Shown here: positions 34,301 through 46,066 of the stretch, one piece after another
Layout of the letters: every line of letters starts with the position of its first letter
How positions within the stretch are numbered: position 1 is the stretch's first letter
Assembly (NCBI GenBank): GCA_017311315.1
Contig: CM029609.1
Coordinates: forward strand, 44,837,166-44,901,165
Direction of reading: 5' to 3'
Source of the DNA: Dendrocalamus latiflorus
Lineage: Eukaryota > Streptophyta > Magnoliopsida > Poales > Poaceae
Length of the DNA: 64,000 nucleotides
Notes under the pieces: generated by a model
The model's database searches: none
What the model was told of the DNA's origin: nothing
Seen by the model: only the letters and a program-made list of their open reading frames with translations
Translations under genes and position numbers: made by a program

Positions 34301-35030
34301 AAAAGAATGCATTTAGAACCATCTGTGATGTTTATTATCATAGACAGTTCTAATTTAGAACCATGTATGATGTCAAATCTATTTATATTCGGACTCTAGG
34401 GTTTGCCCGTGTTCCCACTTAAATGCTTAATATTGTCTAACTCCTCCCTCGAGCACGAGCCGCCGCCTCCTCCCCCGAACCCGCCGCCTCCTCCCCGTGC
34501 ACGCCGCCTTCTTCCTGGCGCGCCTCTTCCCTGAGCACGCCACCTCCTCCCCAAGCACACATTTGAAGCCCAAGTGTGATATAGGATCCAATGTATGATT
34601 TGCTTCATGCTGTTTGAATCCCAAGTGTGATATGGAATCTGACTTTGCCTCTAACTCATTTAAATTTTGGGGTGTGTAAGACTACATATGTTGGTGTTAC
34701 CATAAAATATATATGTTACTGCTTTCAGTGCATAGGAAAGATATGAAAAATCATGATGGTAATTAGTAATATTGCAGACAGTTATTTTTAAAAACTGTCA
34801 ATGATAACACATCACAAACGATTTTTTATTAGTCATCTATGATATATCAATATGTCAACATCACATATGGTTATTTTTAAAAATCGTATGTGAAACGTAC
34901 ATATCACAGACGGTTATTTAACCGTTATGCCATTATTGATCCATAAACTCAAATGACTCACAAAACCGTCTGTGATAACGTTTTTAAACCGTCTGTAATG
35001 CAGCTCCGGTCAGTGCCTACGACTACGGTG
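34301..35030. mobile_element. CACTA-type subterminal repeat region (fragment)
   Basis: Many direct and inverted copies of words such as AACCGTCTGTGATA, CACAGACGGTTATTT and CATCACATATGGTTATTT occur. Dense inverted subterminal words of this kind are typical of CACTA (En/Spm) elements. The diagnostic CACTA ends and a transposase were not seen. A GC-rich (CTCCTCCCC) insert lies at 34440-34560. Confidence 0.45.
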
Positions 35031-35075
35031 GTGAAAACAAAGTATTGGAAGAACTAAGTCGAACGAGGCGGAGAG

Positions 35076-36528
35076 TGTTTGGGGCAATTTTCCTTCCTTT
35101 TGTTCACTCTCAAACTACACAAGGATTATAGGTTATATATAGACACCAGACCCACACATGCCACTCACTACAACTTTTGCTATGCTACTCTGATCACGCC
35201 GTGCTGCTACAACGTTGACGCACGACCACCTCGCTCAACCGTCTGCCCATGCCACTTCGCTCAGCCGCCGACTGCTACTGCGACCATCATTTCACCAACC
35301 ACGGTATGGCTTGCGTCACCCACGACGATCCGTGCTGACGTCTGTTACAGTTACTACCAATTGCGCTGACTACTTGAGAGACTGGCCGCACGACCTCAGC
35401 CACTGGCTTCAACTTCCGTTGTTCCTTGATCGCTTCTCTGATCTGAGCTTGACTTCGACTGCGGTGTTGTAGTTACGACTACTGCAGATACAGGCGCCAT
35501 GATCCCGACGCTTACAACTACTGTACTAGTCGTTACAACCACACACAACATGGTCATAACGACCATACATAACCTGGTCGTAACCGATTGCGAACACCAT
35601 TTGGTTGTAACGACCACACACACTAGTCGCTTCTGATCATACACAAACTGCGGTTGCTCTGACCACACACCGGTCGTCTGAGCACCGACCACTGTACTGT
35701 TGATCATGGTGCTACAACCACGACCATGGTCACCACGACTAAGACCTCATACAAGTGCCACGGCCATGACGCTGGTCGTTATGACCGCACAACGTGGTCA
35801 TAACCGACCATAGACAACATTAGAGATGGCAATGGGTAAATACCCATCGGGTATTGCCATTCCATACCCGTACCCGCTAGGTGTAAATTTACCCGTCGGG
35901 TTACCCGTATCCGCACGCGGGTAGGAAAATTTACCCATACCCGTACCCGCGCGGGTATTACTACCCGACGGGTAACCCGTACCCGCAAGCATACCCGATT
36001 CAACATATAAGAATATCATCAATTTAGACATTCATTAATCATACATGCCAAGCACAAAAGCGTCTAATGATCAAAATTAGTACATCACATAAACATACTT
36101 GACATGACCATATCAACATATGACAAACAAATAAACAATCAACAATAAGTAGATAATAAAATTAACATTTGAGTGGGATGTCTAGTTGTCTAATGCGGGT
36201 ATTCATTACCCGCGGGTAGGCGGGTATGGGTAGTATATACCCACACCCGCACCCGCCTACCCGTCGGGTAGAGGATTTCGCCCAATAACGTACCCATGGG
36301 TACATAAAATTTTCCATACCCGTCTCTTTATCGGGTAAAACCCATCGGGTATTCGGGTATCGGGTACCCATTGCCATCTCTAGACAACATGGTCGGTCAC
36401 GACCATTCACACAAGCGCTACGACCACGGCACTACTCTGACCACAATCACTTTGACCATGCCTTCTCGCGTGTGATTTCGACCATGGCATCGACAATCAC
36501 GTATAAATTATCAAGATTAATTCCAACA
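35076..36528 (-). mobile_element. Minus-strand copia-type LTR, interrupted by a hAT-type element
   Basis: Read on the minus strand it begins TGTTGGAATTAATCTTGATA (from 36528), nearly the start of the solo LTR at 25025. It carries the same GGTTGTAGCACCATG-type words and a TATATATAACC box (near 35133). The far end resembles an LTR end (TGTTTGGGGCAATTTTCC on plus). The two flanks do not match, so it is probably truncated or rearranged. Its 3' part is shorter than in the 25-kb copy. Confidence 0.55.
35821..36382. mobile_element. hAT-type non-autonomous element (562 bp), iterated ACCCG motifs
   Basis: Ends TAGAGATGGCAATGGG and CCCATTGCCATCTCTA are perfect inverted repeats. They are flanked by a perfect 8-bp duplication GACAACAT (35813-35820, 36383-36390). 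Both subterminal zones are built from GGGTA/TACCCG words; the middle is AT-rich. No open frame of transposase size. It interrupts the minus-strand LTR. Confidence 0.9.
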
Positions 36529-36533
36529 CTAAC

Positions 36534-37146
36534 CACTAGAAGTACGTGGGAAACGATCGGCACGGGTACCTGTCAAATTCTGGGCCTTAAATTTCAAGCT
36601 GACGAGAAACGGATTCAGAGAAGTTGATCAAATTTCTTGCTACCGAAGTGACCGATTGATTCCACTCGCAAGAAGCCAAGAAGGCAACGAAGCAACCATG
36701 AATGATCCTGGCGACGTCTATAGCTGCGGAAGTTTCTTGGGAGCCGCTCGTTTTGCATGGCCTGAAGAGTAATTAAGCGCTTCAATAAGTCGCGTCCCTG
36801 AGCTACAAGTTATCTGTGCTTTGTGCCCAAGAAAGAGGAAACGCTGAGGCAATAGGAGAGAGAAATTCTGAAGTTTGACGGGTGCAGTCTGCAGAGGTGC
36901 AGTTCCCTGCAAGAGCAATCAGTCAGCTTCGGCATGCATGGTCACTGCGTGTCCAGCCAGGAGGATATGCAGATAAGTTTTCGGATTGGATTGCGAAGAA
37001 TCGATCAGTGAGGCAGGGTACGCGGTGGAGATTTAGTTGATACAGTCAAGGACAGGGGCGAGTGAGAATTGTCCTGTCAGTCACTCAGCAATTCGTCCCC
37101 AGATAAGCTTGCGAAGTTAATTATACTAGTTTCTGAGATGGTTCAA
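36534..37146. other. Spacer without recognisable gene
   Basis: No conserved frames, no transposon ends recognised. Confidence 0.35.
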
Positions 37147-37149
37147 TTA

Positions 37150-37381
37150 GGGCGTCCGCAATGGTAATAGCTAGTACTAGCTATATAGTCAGCTGACGTG
37201 GAGGTGAGAGACAAAAGCAAAGACTATTTTATACTGTTGGACCCACATGCTCATCTCTCATGTTCTTGGACTACGTGAAATAGATCAGCTATTTGCTCGT
37301 CGCTAGTGACTACTCTTTCTCCTACTTTTTTCTTGCCACATCAGATCTAGCTAACTAAATAGCCAGCTGTTGGAGACGCCT
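37150..37381. mobile_element. Tourist-like MITE (232 bp)
   Basis: The left end GGGCGTCCGCAATGGTAATA is inversely matched by the right end (GCTGTTGGAGACGCCT). TTA flanks both sides (37147-37149, 37382-37384), the usual PIF/Harbinger target duplication. Non-coding. Confidence 0.65.
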
Positions 37382-37384
37382 TTA

Positions 37385-37896
37385 GAGTGGCGCACGATGG
37401 CCCACACCGTACGAAGCGAGAGCACTGACTGACTAACTTTTCTTGAAAATAGGGCAGATTCTACCGTTAGAAAAAGAGAATAAAAGTGTAAAGCCGTGCT
37501 GTGTCACCACACCAGTTTACATAACAAGGTATTACATGTCATAAGATCGAGAGGAAAGGCAAAAAGAGACACAAGCCTAACGTGCGTAAGAAATTAACTC
37601 TAACGTCAAACAGAAGAGACATAAAGGACATAATGGGTCTATTTATATTGATTTCTGTTGATAGTTTTTTGCTACGACTGATACATAGTAGTGGCTAATA
37701 AATAGTAGTGGTTGATAGAAGCGGTTTATAAAAACTGGGACATTCGTATTGGCTTCGGTTTCTAGAAGCAGAAGTCAATATGAACAAGTCTATAGCTCTA
37801 GTGGAAAGCTTTCTTTCTTCTCTGGATGTAACAACTGACTGACTGGTTAGTTATATTAGCATTTAGCAACTGAGTCTGAACTCTGAAAGCGCGGAC
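37385..37896. other. Left flank of the PADRE array
   Basis: A pair of inverted words near 37630 (GGGTCTATTTATATTGATTT) and 37790 (complement of the same clause) suggests another small MITE of about 165 bp, without resolved target duplication. Homology among the tandem units starts at about 37897. Confidence 0.35.
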
Positions 37897-39709
37897 GTTT
37901 CCTATCTGATCAGTAATCCGCAAAGCACGGTTTTTCTTTTCAACATTCTGTAGGAGGCTGTGCCTGTCAGGCGACGGCAACCCTGTAGCCGTGGGAGAAC
38001 GAAGGAACCCACCGCTATCCTACGAGCTTGTGTGCCGTTTCGGATGGGAGTGTTGTACGTACGCCAACAGTTGGCAGTCCAATCCTAGAAATCTAGATCA
38101 TTTGCCTTCTCTGAAGATAATCAGCAAAGTCAAAATGCCACACCGATTTATAGGGCTGTGAACCTATGGAGTCGATTCGTCTAGTGGTCCCTGAATTTGA
38201 GCTTGATCCTCGCCCTAACAAAAAGAGAAATTAATTAAGATGGTATGGCTCTGAAATGCATGTATTAGGGAGAAAGCATGGTGTAAAAGCGCTAGTTAGA
38301 TATCTATTATCTATTACTATTATAAAAAAAAGGAGTTGGTAGTTGTAGGTCCATTCTTCTCCAACCACTCTATTCACTCAACTTCTCACCATTCTTCACT
38401 TTCTAGCCGATCAAAGCAACTCTCTTCTGTAGCATGATTCTCTATATATTCAATAAGTTTCGTTACAACGTACGGATATATAACTAGTATTATGTTAGGC
38501 TACAATTTATAACTTTTAATTCGTAATTATTAAGAGAAGTTAAAAACAAAAAACCGCTAAATAACCAAGACGAACTGGCCAACCTCGCTCGGAACATTCT
38601 TCCGCTGCGGCGCTGCCGAAACGCGCGCGAAGCCGCGCGCGGCGAGAGACCGAGACGCTCGTGCAGCGCGGAAAAGTCCGTGTCGTCCGTTGCGACTTGG
38701 GTCGCACGGCTTCCGGTGCGTATGCGCTGATGCAAGGCGTCGCATCGCACGCCGCAAGGAGAAAAGTACGCTCGCGAGGAAGCGCCCTGGCGGGTCGTTG
38801 ACAGGTGGGCCCCGCAAGGAGTGTTCGCGGTTGACTCCACTCACAGGGTAAGAGCTCCCGTACAGGAAATTATTTCGGAGATGTTTCGTGTGCCGTGATA
38901 GCGACGACGTTCTGCCTTAGCTCCCACGCCACAGCTCAACGGTGTCCTCTTGTTGGCTTCTTCCGTAATTTCTACTAGCCTCATAGGCGCGGCGCCACGC
39001 CGCGCCAGCCACCGTGTGTACCGAAGTAAAAGAGGCGATAATCCGTGAGGAATTTGAAATTTTTTTTGAAAAAATCGAGGACACATGTGTATTTTCGAAA
39101 AAGTCAAAGGTCTTTTTCGTAAAAAACCGAGGGCCTGTACGTAATAAATGGGAAAGTCAAAGGTTTTTTTCGTAAAAAACCGAGGGTCTGTACGTAATAA
39201 ATGAGGACCCGTACGTAATTTAGAAAACTGCGGGGCGCTATCCTGCAAAAAATTTGGGTTAAAAAAACTGACAGGGACCTTTTCGCGAGGAAAAAGGACA
39301 TTTACGTAATTTCCGGAAAACTGGAGGAAATGACCTCTCCCGGCCGTACAAAAATCCTCCCGCCACGCGGCCGACGGAGCGCACGCGCGGGCGGGAGCTG
39401 CGTGACGTGGATGCCCGGGGGGGCCGGAATCCCCCCAGGTTTAGTATCGGTATTATTCCGATACCTTGGAAAGTAGCATTCTGCGAAAAGAGACGAAGCA
39501 AAGAAAATCAAGGAAAGTTACCCCATGGATTTTCTAGGGAATATTAGCTCAATAATATTTGGAAGATGATGCCGATGTTACTATCCAACCCCAATAATTA
39601 TAATTGAGGTGTTGCATAATTCAGGGAACCTGCTCGATATGTAATTTCATTACAGGCAAACGTGGTACTGTATTCACAAGGTGGATATACGTAAAAAAAC
39701 ATTACGCCA

Positions 39710-41541
39710 TGAAGAATCATGTGAGAAGGTTCAGAATATTGTTGTGATGAATTATTATAAATTTTGTGGAATGATGAAATGATTTTGCAAAGATTGCATT
39801 TGATTTAGGCTGTCTTCTGGAAGTGTCAGGAAAATCAGAAATACCATAGATTTAAGTACGGTAGTTCCATTTAGCGGAAGTACCACAGATATAAGTGCAG
39901 AAGTACCACTTGGCGGAAGTACCGGGTTGAGTTCTAGTATATTTTTTCCAGAGAGCTCCAAGTGAGGTTTTCAGCGTGCGGAAATACCGGTTTGGGAGGG
40001 GGTAGTTCCGTATTTCGGAAGTACCAGCGTGTTAGGCGCAGTACTTTCAATCTTCCTAGAAAAACAGGGGTTTGGGGAATTGAGTCATATATTGAGTTGG
40101 GATGACCTGAGTCAATGGATTAAGATTGCATGATGCATGTCTTGACTAATGTAGGTCAAGTTGTGAAGACCATATGTCTGGAAACGATTTCTTTGGCTTT
40201 AGATGTGCAGGGTTGCTTGCAGTCAGCCATGGTCAATGGCGAGGATCGGGCCTTGGCTCATAGAGGAGTTGAGGCCCAGAATGATCGAGGATACCAGGTG
40301 GGACGATGAGCTCAAGCATGGCACGAGAAAGGCAGGAATGTTGAAGATGAGTTCGAACGGCGGGATGTCGTCGTGTAGCTTGCACGGGCCAAGTGAGCCG
40401 TGGTTCTGTGGAATCGGGATGGGAGAGACATGACGACACATAGCAGGCTAGTGGTGCACCTACAAGTAGCAAGCATAGAGATTGCTTGCAGTGGTTGGTG
40501 ATGACCGGCTCAAAGAAGGGTATTTTGGTGTTTTGATCAAAATACCGAAAACCATATTGGATCAAAACCACAATGCATGAGCGATGCGTTGGAGAGCGGT
40601 TTACGTCAAGATGGAGCTGGTTGGATAAAGACTAAGGATTTAGCGGATGCACATTTATGTGCTTTGAAAAGCATGCCCTTTGTGTCGCAAGGTGGAGTGG
40701 CTGTAAAATCTACCTTCTCAAGTAATCAATACATCAATCATTTTGCACCTCTTGTGCCTCTCTTGTTTTTGACTGATGTACTTGATTTTTTTTGTTGGTT
40801 TTGATCTCTCTTTTTTCCCTCTTGTGATCTTGGTATGCAAAGAACATATAATCGATAGAGATAATTCTTAGGAATACATCTCCAACCATTTGGACACTTT
40901 GATAGTAAGATTCACAAGAAAATCCAGTTTTACTTGACTTTGGTCTCTTTGGTTCATCTCTTGATCCGAGGGTTGGGATTCTTCTAGGTTCTAGCTTGCT
41001 GTGTCATGTGGGAATACATCTAGAGCTATTTTGGCCATCTTCTACCCATGAGCAAGTTGTATTCACTATTTGGGGTTTTACCTCAGTTTTGGTGCAACTT
41101 TTTAACAAACAGAAAAATGTCACAACTTTGATCATGATTTTCATGATCGTTTGTTGGAATAGGTTCTTGATACCCTAGAGAAGGTCCTTGCAAAATTCAT
41201 ATTATTTGAATCTACGGTCCAAAGTTCTCGCGGTTTTCGTTTATGAAACCGTGCCGAAAACATTATTCACCTTGATTTACTGTAGCAGCGGAAGTATCGC
41301 AATTACTATAGCGGTGGTACCGTGGTTACTGTAGCAAGCGATAGTATCACAATTACAACGGCGGTAGTTCTAGTTTTACTGATTTTTCTTGGGTTTTAGT
41401 GTTTCGAATTGATAGTTTTTGAAGTGATCTTGCATTTTAATCTTTATAAATCTATAGCTATTGAAGTGAAGGATTTGTGAATACTTAGGAGAAAATTAGA
41501 AAACACTATTTACCCCCTCTGTTACTATATTCGGTCTTTCA
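39710..41541 (+). mobile_element. Solo LTR in unit A (1832 bp), upstream of the PADRE gene
   Basis: Starts TGAAGAATCATGTGAGAAGG, ends ATATTCGGTCTTTCA, and is flanked by a perfect 5-bp duplication CGCCA (39705-39709, 41542-41546). GTAC/GTAGTACCG words cluster at 39840-40050 and 41280-41370. The 3' edge lies about 310 bp upstream of the gene's TATA box. Confidence 0.85.
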
Positions 41542-41852
41542 CGCCATTTAATTGCATATCTTTTTCTAAAGTTTTCCATTCATAAATTGTTAGAATTAAT
41601 TTGTCCTGTTGATAAGATACCACGGCATGCACTTCTATTCGCAAAATTTACCATCAACATCTATACATCGTGACTCTTCATTTCCAGGTAAATGGTATAA
41701 AAATCTGGCATAACACACGTGCATCAGCGACATCTCCATCCAGGCTACTGCATGTGCATTTCCACAATTGGACAAGAAGCTAGGGGTTTAATTGAAAAGC
41801 CATGTCTCCGAACTTTCCCTCCTTTGACTCCTACCCTATTGGCCACTCACTC

Positions 41853-41860
41853 TATATATA
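41853..41860 (+). promoter_or_regulatory. TATA box of PADRE gene A
   Basis: TATATATA, 83 bp before the ATG at 41943. It is conserved in copy B (45977-45984). In copy C the same site reads TATCTATA (57146-57153). Confidence 0.7.
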
Positions 41861-41942
41861 CATCAACCATCCTTCGATCTCCGCATCCAAATTCCAAAGA
41901 ACCAAAAAATCTCCACATTTCCACACACAAACGCAAGATACC

Positions 41943-42530
41943 ATGGGATCTAAGCTTTCTTGCAACCACCGAGGCGGCCTCGCCCAGCAGGCGCACCAGC
42001 CGATATCGCCGGCGCCGGCCAGGGTCATCGCCGCCGATGGTTCGCTGAAGGAGCTCCCGGTCTCTCCCCGCGTCGCCGTCGCCGACGTGCTCGGCGTCGA
42101 CTCCGTGTCCTTCTTCGTGTGCAACTCCGACGCGCTTTACTTCAACGAGGACCCGCCGGCGCTGGCCCCCGGCGAGCTGCTCCGGCCGGGGCAGATATAC
42201 TTCGTTCTCCCGGCGGCGATGCTCGGGAGGCCGCTGTCGAGCGCCGAGATGGCCGCGCTGGCCGTGCGCGCAAGCGTGGCGCTAGCGGCCAAGAAACCGC
42301 AGCGGCACGGGCGCCGCGGCGGCAGCAAGAAGAAGGTGCGCGTCATGCCGGTGCACGTGAATCGGGAAGACGGCGAGGACGTTTTGTTCAACGAGAAGCT
42401 TAACGAGCGGACGCTCGGGGAGTTCGCGGTGTCGCTGAGCCCGGCGAAGAGTGATGAGAAGCTCGCGGCGGCGGCGGAGCGGTCTCGGCTGAAGCGGGCT
42501 CTGAGCATCATTCAAGAGGATGCCGAGTGA
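41943..42530 (+). CDS. PADRE (DUF4228) protein, copy A, 195 aa
   Basis: Single-exon gene of the plant PADRE/DUF4228 family, many members of which respond to pathogen or abiotic stress; the molecular function is unknown. The ATG at 41943 is chosen because it gives MGSKLSC, a strong N-myristoylation (Gly2) plus palmitoylation (Cys7) signal predicting membrane attachment. An upstream in-frame ATG at 41802 lies before the TATA box and is ignored. Family core: ARVIAADGSLKEL (about residues 26-38), FFVCNSDALYFNEDPPAL, and LRPGQIYFVLPAAMLGRPLS. A basic stretch (QRHGRRGGSKKKVRV) and a disordered tail ending in RALSIIQEDAE follow. It looks intact and is the best candidate for a working copy of the three. 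Confidence 0.88.
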   Translation: MGSKLSCNHRGGLAQQAHQPISPAPARVIAADGSLKELPVSPRVAVADVLGVDSVSFFVCNSDALYFNEDPPALAPGELLRPGQIYFVLPAAMLGRPLSSAEMAALAVRASVALAAKKPQRHGRRGGSKKKVRVMPVHVNREDGEDVLFNEKLNERTLGEFAVSLSPAKSDEKLAAAAERSRLKRALSIIQEDAE

Positions 42531-44036
42531 AGCATTTCTCCAAGAGACAGATAGGTTTCTTTTTTTTTTTCCTTTTCGGAACCATTTTTGTGAGGCTTAA
42601 ACCTAAAGCTTAAAATGGTTTAGTAGGGGGCAAAAGAGATTCTGGGAAAGAAGATGTACATAGTCTCCCTCTGTATATAATTCAGTAGTTGCAAAACTGC
42701 AAGAATGTTTAAAAAAACCTGATTCATTATTGTTTTTCCTGATGTATATTTTTCTGTCCTCGATTTTGTATTGTGTTGTAGTAGTGCAATTACGAATATC
42801 TTCACGGTCTAAAAATTTGAAGATTTTCACGTTATGTAGCCCGGAACTGACTAACATGATAATTAAGAACCAAATCAGCTAGTGCCAGATATCATTTTCC
42901 TCACGATCACATTTGCACCATGTATTAAATATTAGTCCGATAACATTGCAATAATTAATTAATAGCAAGAGAAAGTATATATGTGCCAACCACCGGTGGT
43001 TTCCTATCTGATCAGTAATCCGCAAAGTACGGTTTTTTTTCCCAACATTCTTTAGGAGGTTGTGCCTGTCAGGCGACGGCATCCATGTAGCCGTGGAAGA
43101 ACGAAGGAACCCACCGCTATCCTACGAGCTTGTGTGCCGTTTCGGATGGGAGTGTTGTACATACGCCAACAGTTGGCAGTCCCTGGATTTGATCCCGATC
43201 CTCGCCCTAACAAAGAGAGAAATTAATTAAGATTGTACGGCTCTGAAATGCATATACTATGAGAAAGCACGGTGCAAAAACGCTAATTAGATATTTATTT
43301 TAGACTATAATTTATAACCTTTAACTAGTATTTAACCAGACCGAACGGGGCCGTTACCTCGCTCGGAACACTCTTCCGCTGAGGCGTTGCCGAAACGCGC
43401 GCGAAGCCGCGCGCGGCGAGAGGCCGAGACGCTTGTGCAGCGCGGAAAAGTCCGTGTCGTCCGTTGCGACTTGGGTCGCACGGCTTCCGGTGCGTATGCG
43501 CTGATGCAAGGCGTCGCACCACACGCCGCAGGGAGAAAAGTACGACAGGGAGGAAGCGCCCTGGAGGGTCGTTGACAGGTGGGCCCCGCAAGGAGTGTTT
43601 GCGGTTGACTCCACTCACCGGGGAAGCGCTCCCGTACAGGAAATATTCGGAGATGTTTCATGTGCCGTGAGCCCGTGATAGCGGCGACTTCTGCCTTGGC
43701 TCCCACGCCACGGTTCAACGCTATCCTCTTGGTGGCTTCTTCCGTAATTTATATTCCGGTACCTTGGAAAGTAGCATTCTGCGAAAAGAGACGAAGCAAA
43801 GAAAATCAAGGAAAGTTACCCCATGGATTTTCTAGGGAATATTAGCACAATAATATTTGGAAGATGACAAGTAAGGTGTCCACTTGTTAGGGGGATGCCG
43901 ATGTTATTATCCAACCCCAATAATTATTATTGAGGTGTTGCATAATTCAGGGAACATGCTTGATATGTAATTTCATTACAGGCAAGCGTGGAACTGTATT
44001 CTGAAGGCGGATCTACGTAAAAAAAATGTTACGCCA

Positions 44037-45665
44037 TGAAGGACCATATAAGAAGATCCAGAATACTGTTGTGGTAATCGTTGCGAGTTTTATGGAGTGG
44101 TGAAATGGTTTTTGCAAAGATTGCATTTCATTTGGGCTGTCTTCTGAAAGTGTCAGAAAAATCGGAAGTACTGCAGGTTTAAGTGCGGTAGTTCCGTTTT
44201 GGCGGAAGTATCGTATGTATAAGTGCAGAAGTGCCGCTTGGCGGAAGTACCTGGTTGAGTTGCGGTATGTTTTTTCTAGACAGCTCCAAGTGAGGTCTTC
44301 AGCGTGCGGAAATACTGATTTGAGAGACGGTAGTTCCGTATTTCGGAAGTACCGGCGTGTTAGGCGCGGTACTTTCGAACTTCCCAGAAAAACATGGGTT
44401 TGGAGAATTGAGTTGAGATGACCTGGGTCAATAGATTAATTATAAGGGTGATCGGTTGGGCTTCAGCTTTTAGCTTCCGGCTTATTTTTTACTATTCATA
44501 AATTCCGTGTTTTCTGAACTTTTGGCTTTTTGTTGAGTTTTTTTGCCGGTTCTTTTTTTCCCGTATTTATTTGTATTATATGTAATGGGCTAACATATTT
44601 TTTATATTTTTTTAAATTTAATTATACTAAATAAGTCTCTGTCAGCTACAGTGTTTTTTTCAGCCAGCTACAGTGCTTTTCAGCCATAAGCCACCAAAAA
44701 TAAGCCCAAATGATCACCACGTAAGAATGCATGATACATGTTTTGACTAATGTAGGTTAAATTGTGAAGACCATGTGTCTGGAAACGATTTCTTTGACTC
44801 TGAATGTGTAGGGTCGCTTGCAGTCAACCATGATCAATAATGAGGATCGGAGCTAGGCTCATAGATGAGTTGAGGTGCAGAACTATCGAGGATGCCAGGT
44901 GAGACGGTGAGCTCAAATATGGCACGAGAAAGACAAGAATATTAAAGACGAGTTCGAACATGTAAGAGATGGAGATAATTCTTAGGAATACATTTCCACA
45001 CATCTAGATACTTTAATAGCAAGATTCACATGAAAACCCGGTTTTACTTGACTTTGGCCTCTCTGGTCCATCTCTTAATCCGAAGATTTTTGGCTGGGAT
45101 TCTTCTATATTCTAGGTTGCTGTGACATGTGTGAATACATCTAGAGTCATCTTGGCCATCTTCTACCCACGAGCAAGTTGTATTCACCGTTTGAGGTTTT
45201 GGTTCGGTTTTGGTACAACCTTCCAACAAACAGAAAAATTTCACAATTTTGATCATGATTTTCACGATCGTTTATTGGAATAGGTTTTTGATACCCTAGA
45301 GAAGGTCCCTGCAAAATTTCATTTCATTTGAATCTACAGGTCAAAAGTTCTCGTGATTTTCGTTTTTTAAACTGTGCTAAAAATATTATTCACCCTGATT
45401 TTACTGCAGCAGCAAAAGTACCGCAATTACTGTAACAGTAGTACCCTAGTTACTGTGGCAAGCGATAGTACCGCAATTACAACGGCGGTAGTTCCGATTT
45501 TGCTGATTTTTCTTGGGTTTTAGTGTTTCGAATTGATAGTTTTTGAAGTGATCTTGCATTTTAATCTTTATAAATCTATAGCTATTGAAGTGAAGGATTT
45601 GTGAATACTTAGGAGAAAATTAGAAAACACTATTTACCCCCTCTGTTACTATATTCGGTCTTTCA
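44037..45665 (+). mobile_element. Solo LTR in unit B (1629 bp)
   Basis: Starts TGAAGGACCATATAAGAAGA and ends GGTCTTTCA. It has the same CGCCA flanks as unit A (44032-44036, 45666-45670), so it is a duplicate of one ancestral insertion. It lacks about 500 bp of the middle present in A (A 40350-40850) and has gained a small MITE at 44446-44718. Confidence 0.85.
44446..44718. mobile_element. MITE inserted in the unit B LTR (about 273 bp)
   Basis: The left end GGGTGATCGGTTGGGCTT is inverted at the right end (AAGCCCAAATGATCACC). It is absent at the same place in unit A (near 40110), which proves insertion after the duplication. The target duplication is probably TAA. It is rich in AGCTTTTAGCTT-type words and non-coding. 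Confidence 0.65.
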
Positions 45666-46066
45666 CGCCATTTAATTGCATATCTTTTTCTAAAGTTTTC
45701 CATTCATAAATGGTTAGAATTAATTTGTCCTGTTGATAAGATACCACGGCATGCACTTCTATTCGCAAAATTTATCATCAACATCTATACATCGTGACTC
45801 TTCATTTCCAGGTAAATGGTATAAAAATCTGGCATAACACACGTGCATCAGCGACATCTCCATCCAGGCTACTGCATGTGCATTTCCACAATTGGACAAG
45901 AAGCTAGGGGTTTAATTGAAAAGCCATGTCTCCGAACTTTCCCTCCTTTGACTCCTACCCTATTGGCCACTCACTCTATATATACATCAACCATCCTTCG
46001 ATCTCCGCATCCAAATTCCAAAGAACCAAAAAATCTCCACATTTCCACACACAAACGCAAGATACC

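Larger units (their letters stand above)
37897..43001 (+). repeat. Tandem unit A of the PADRE array (5.1 kb)
   Basis: Begins TTTCCTATCTGATCAGTAAT and ends with the 14-bp palindrome AACCACCGGTGGTT (42988-43001), after which unit B restarts with the same words. Order inside: conserved leader (37897-38220), GC-rich block (38560-38870), a 460-bp segment absent from B (38990-39430), a solo LTR (39710-41541), then the PADRE gene. Two tandem repeats of about 50 bp, each with CGTAAAAAACCGAGGG, lie at 39101-39202. Confidence 0.85.

Noticed and set aside
39101..39202. Direct repeats near 39.1 kb as a CRISPR-like array
   Set aside because: Only two adjoining copies without spacers, in a plant nuclear context; it is a simple tandem duplication.
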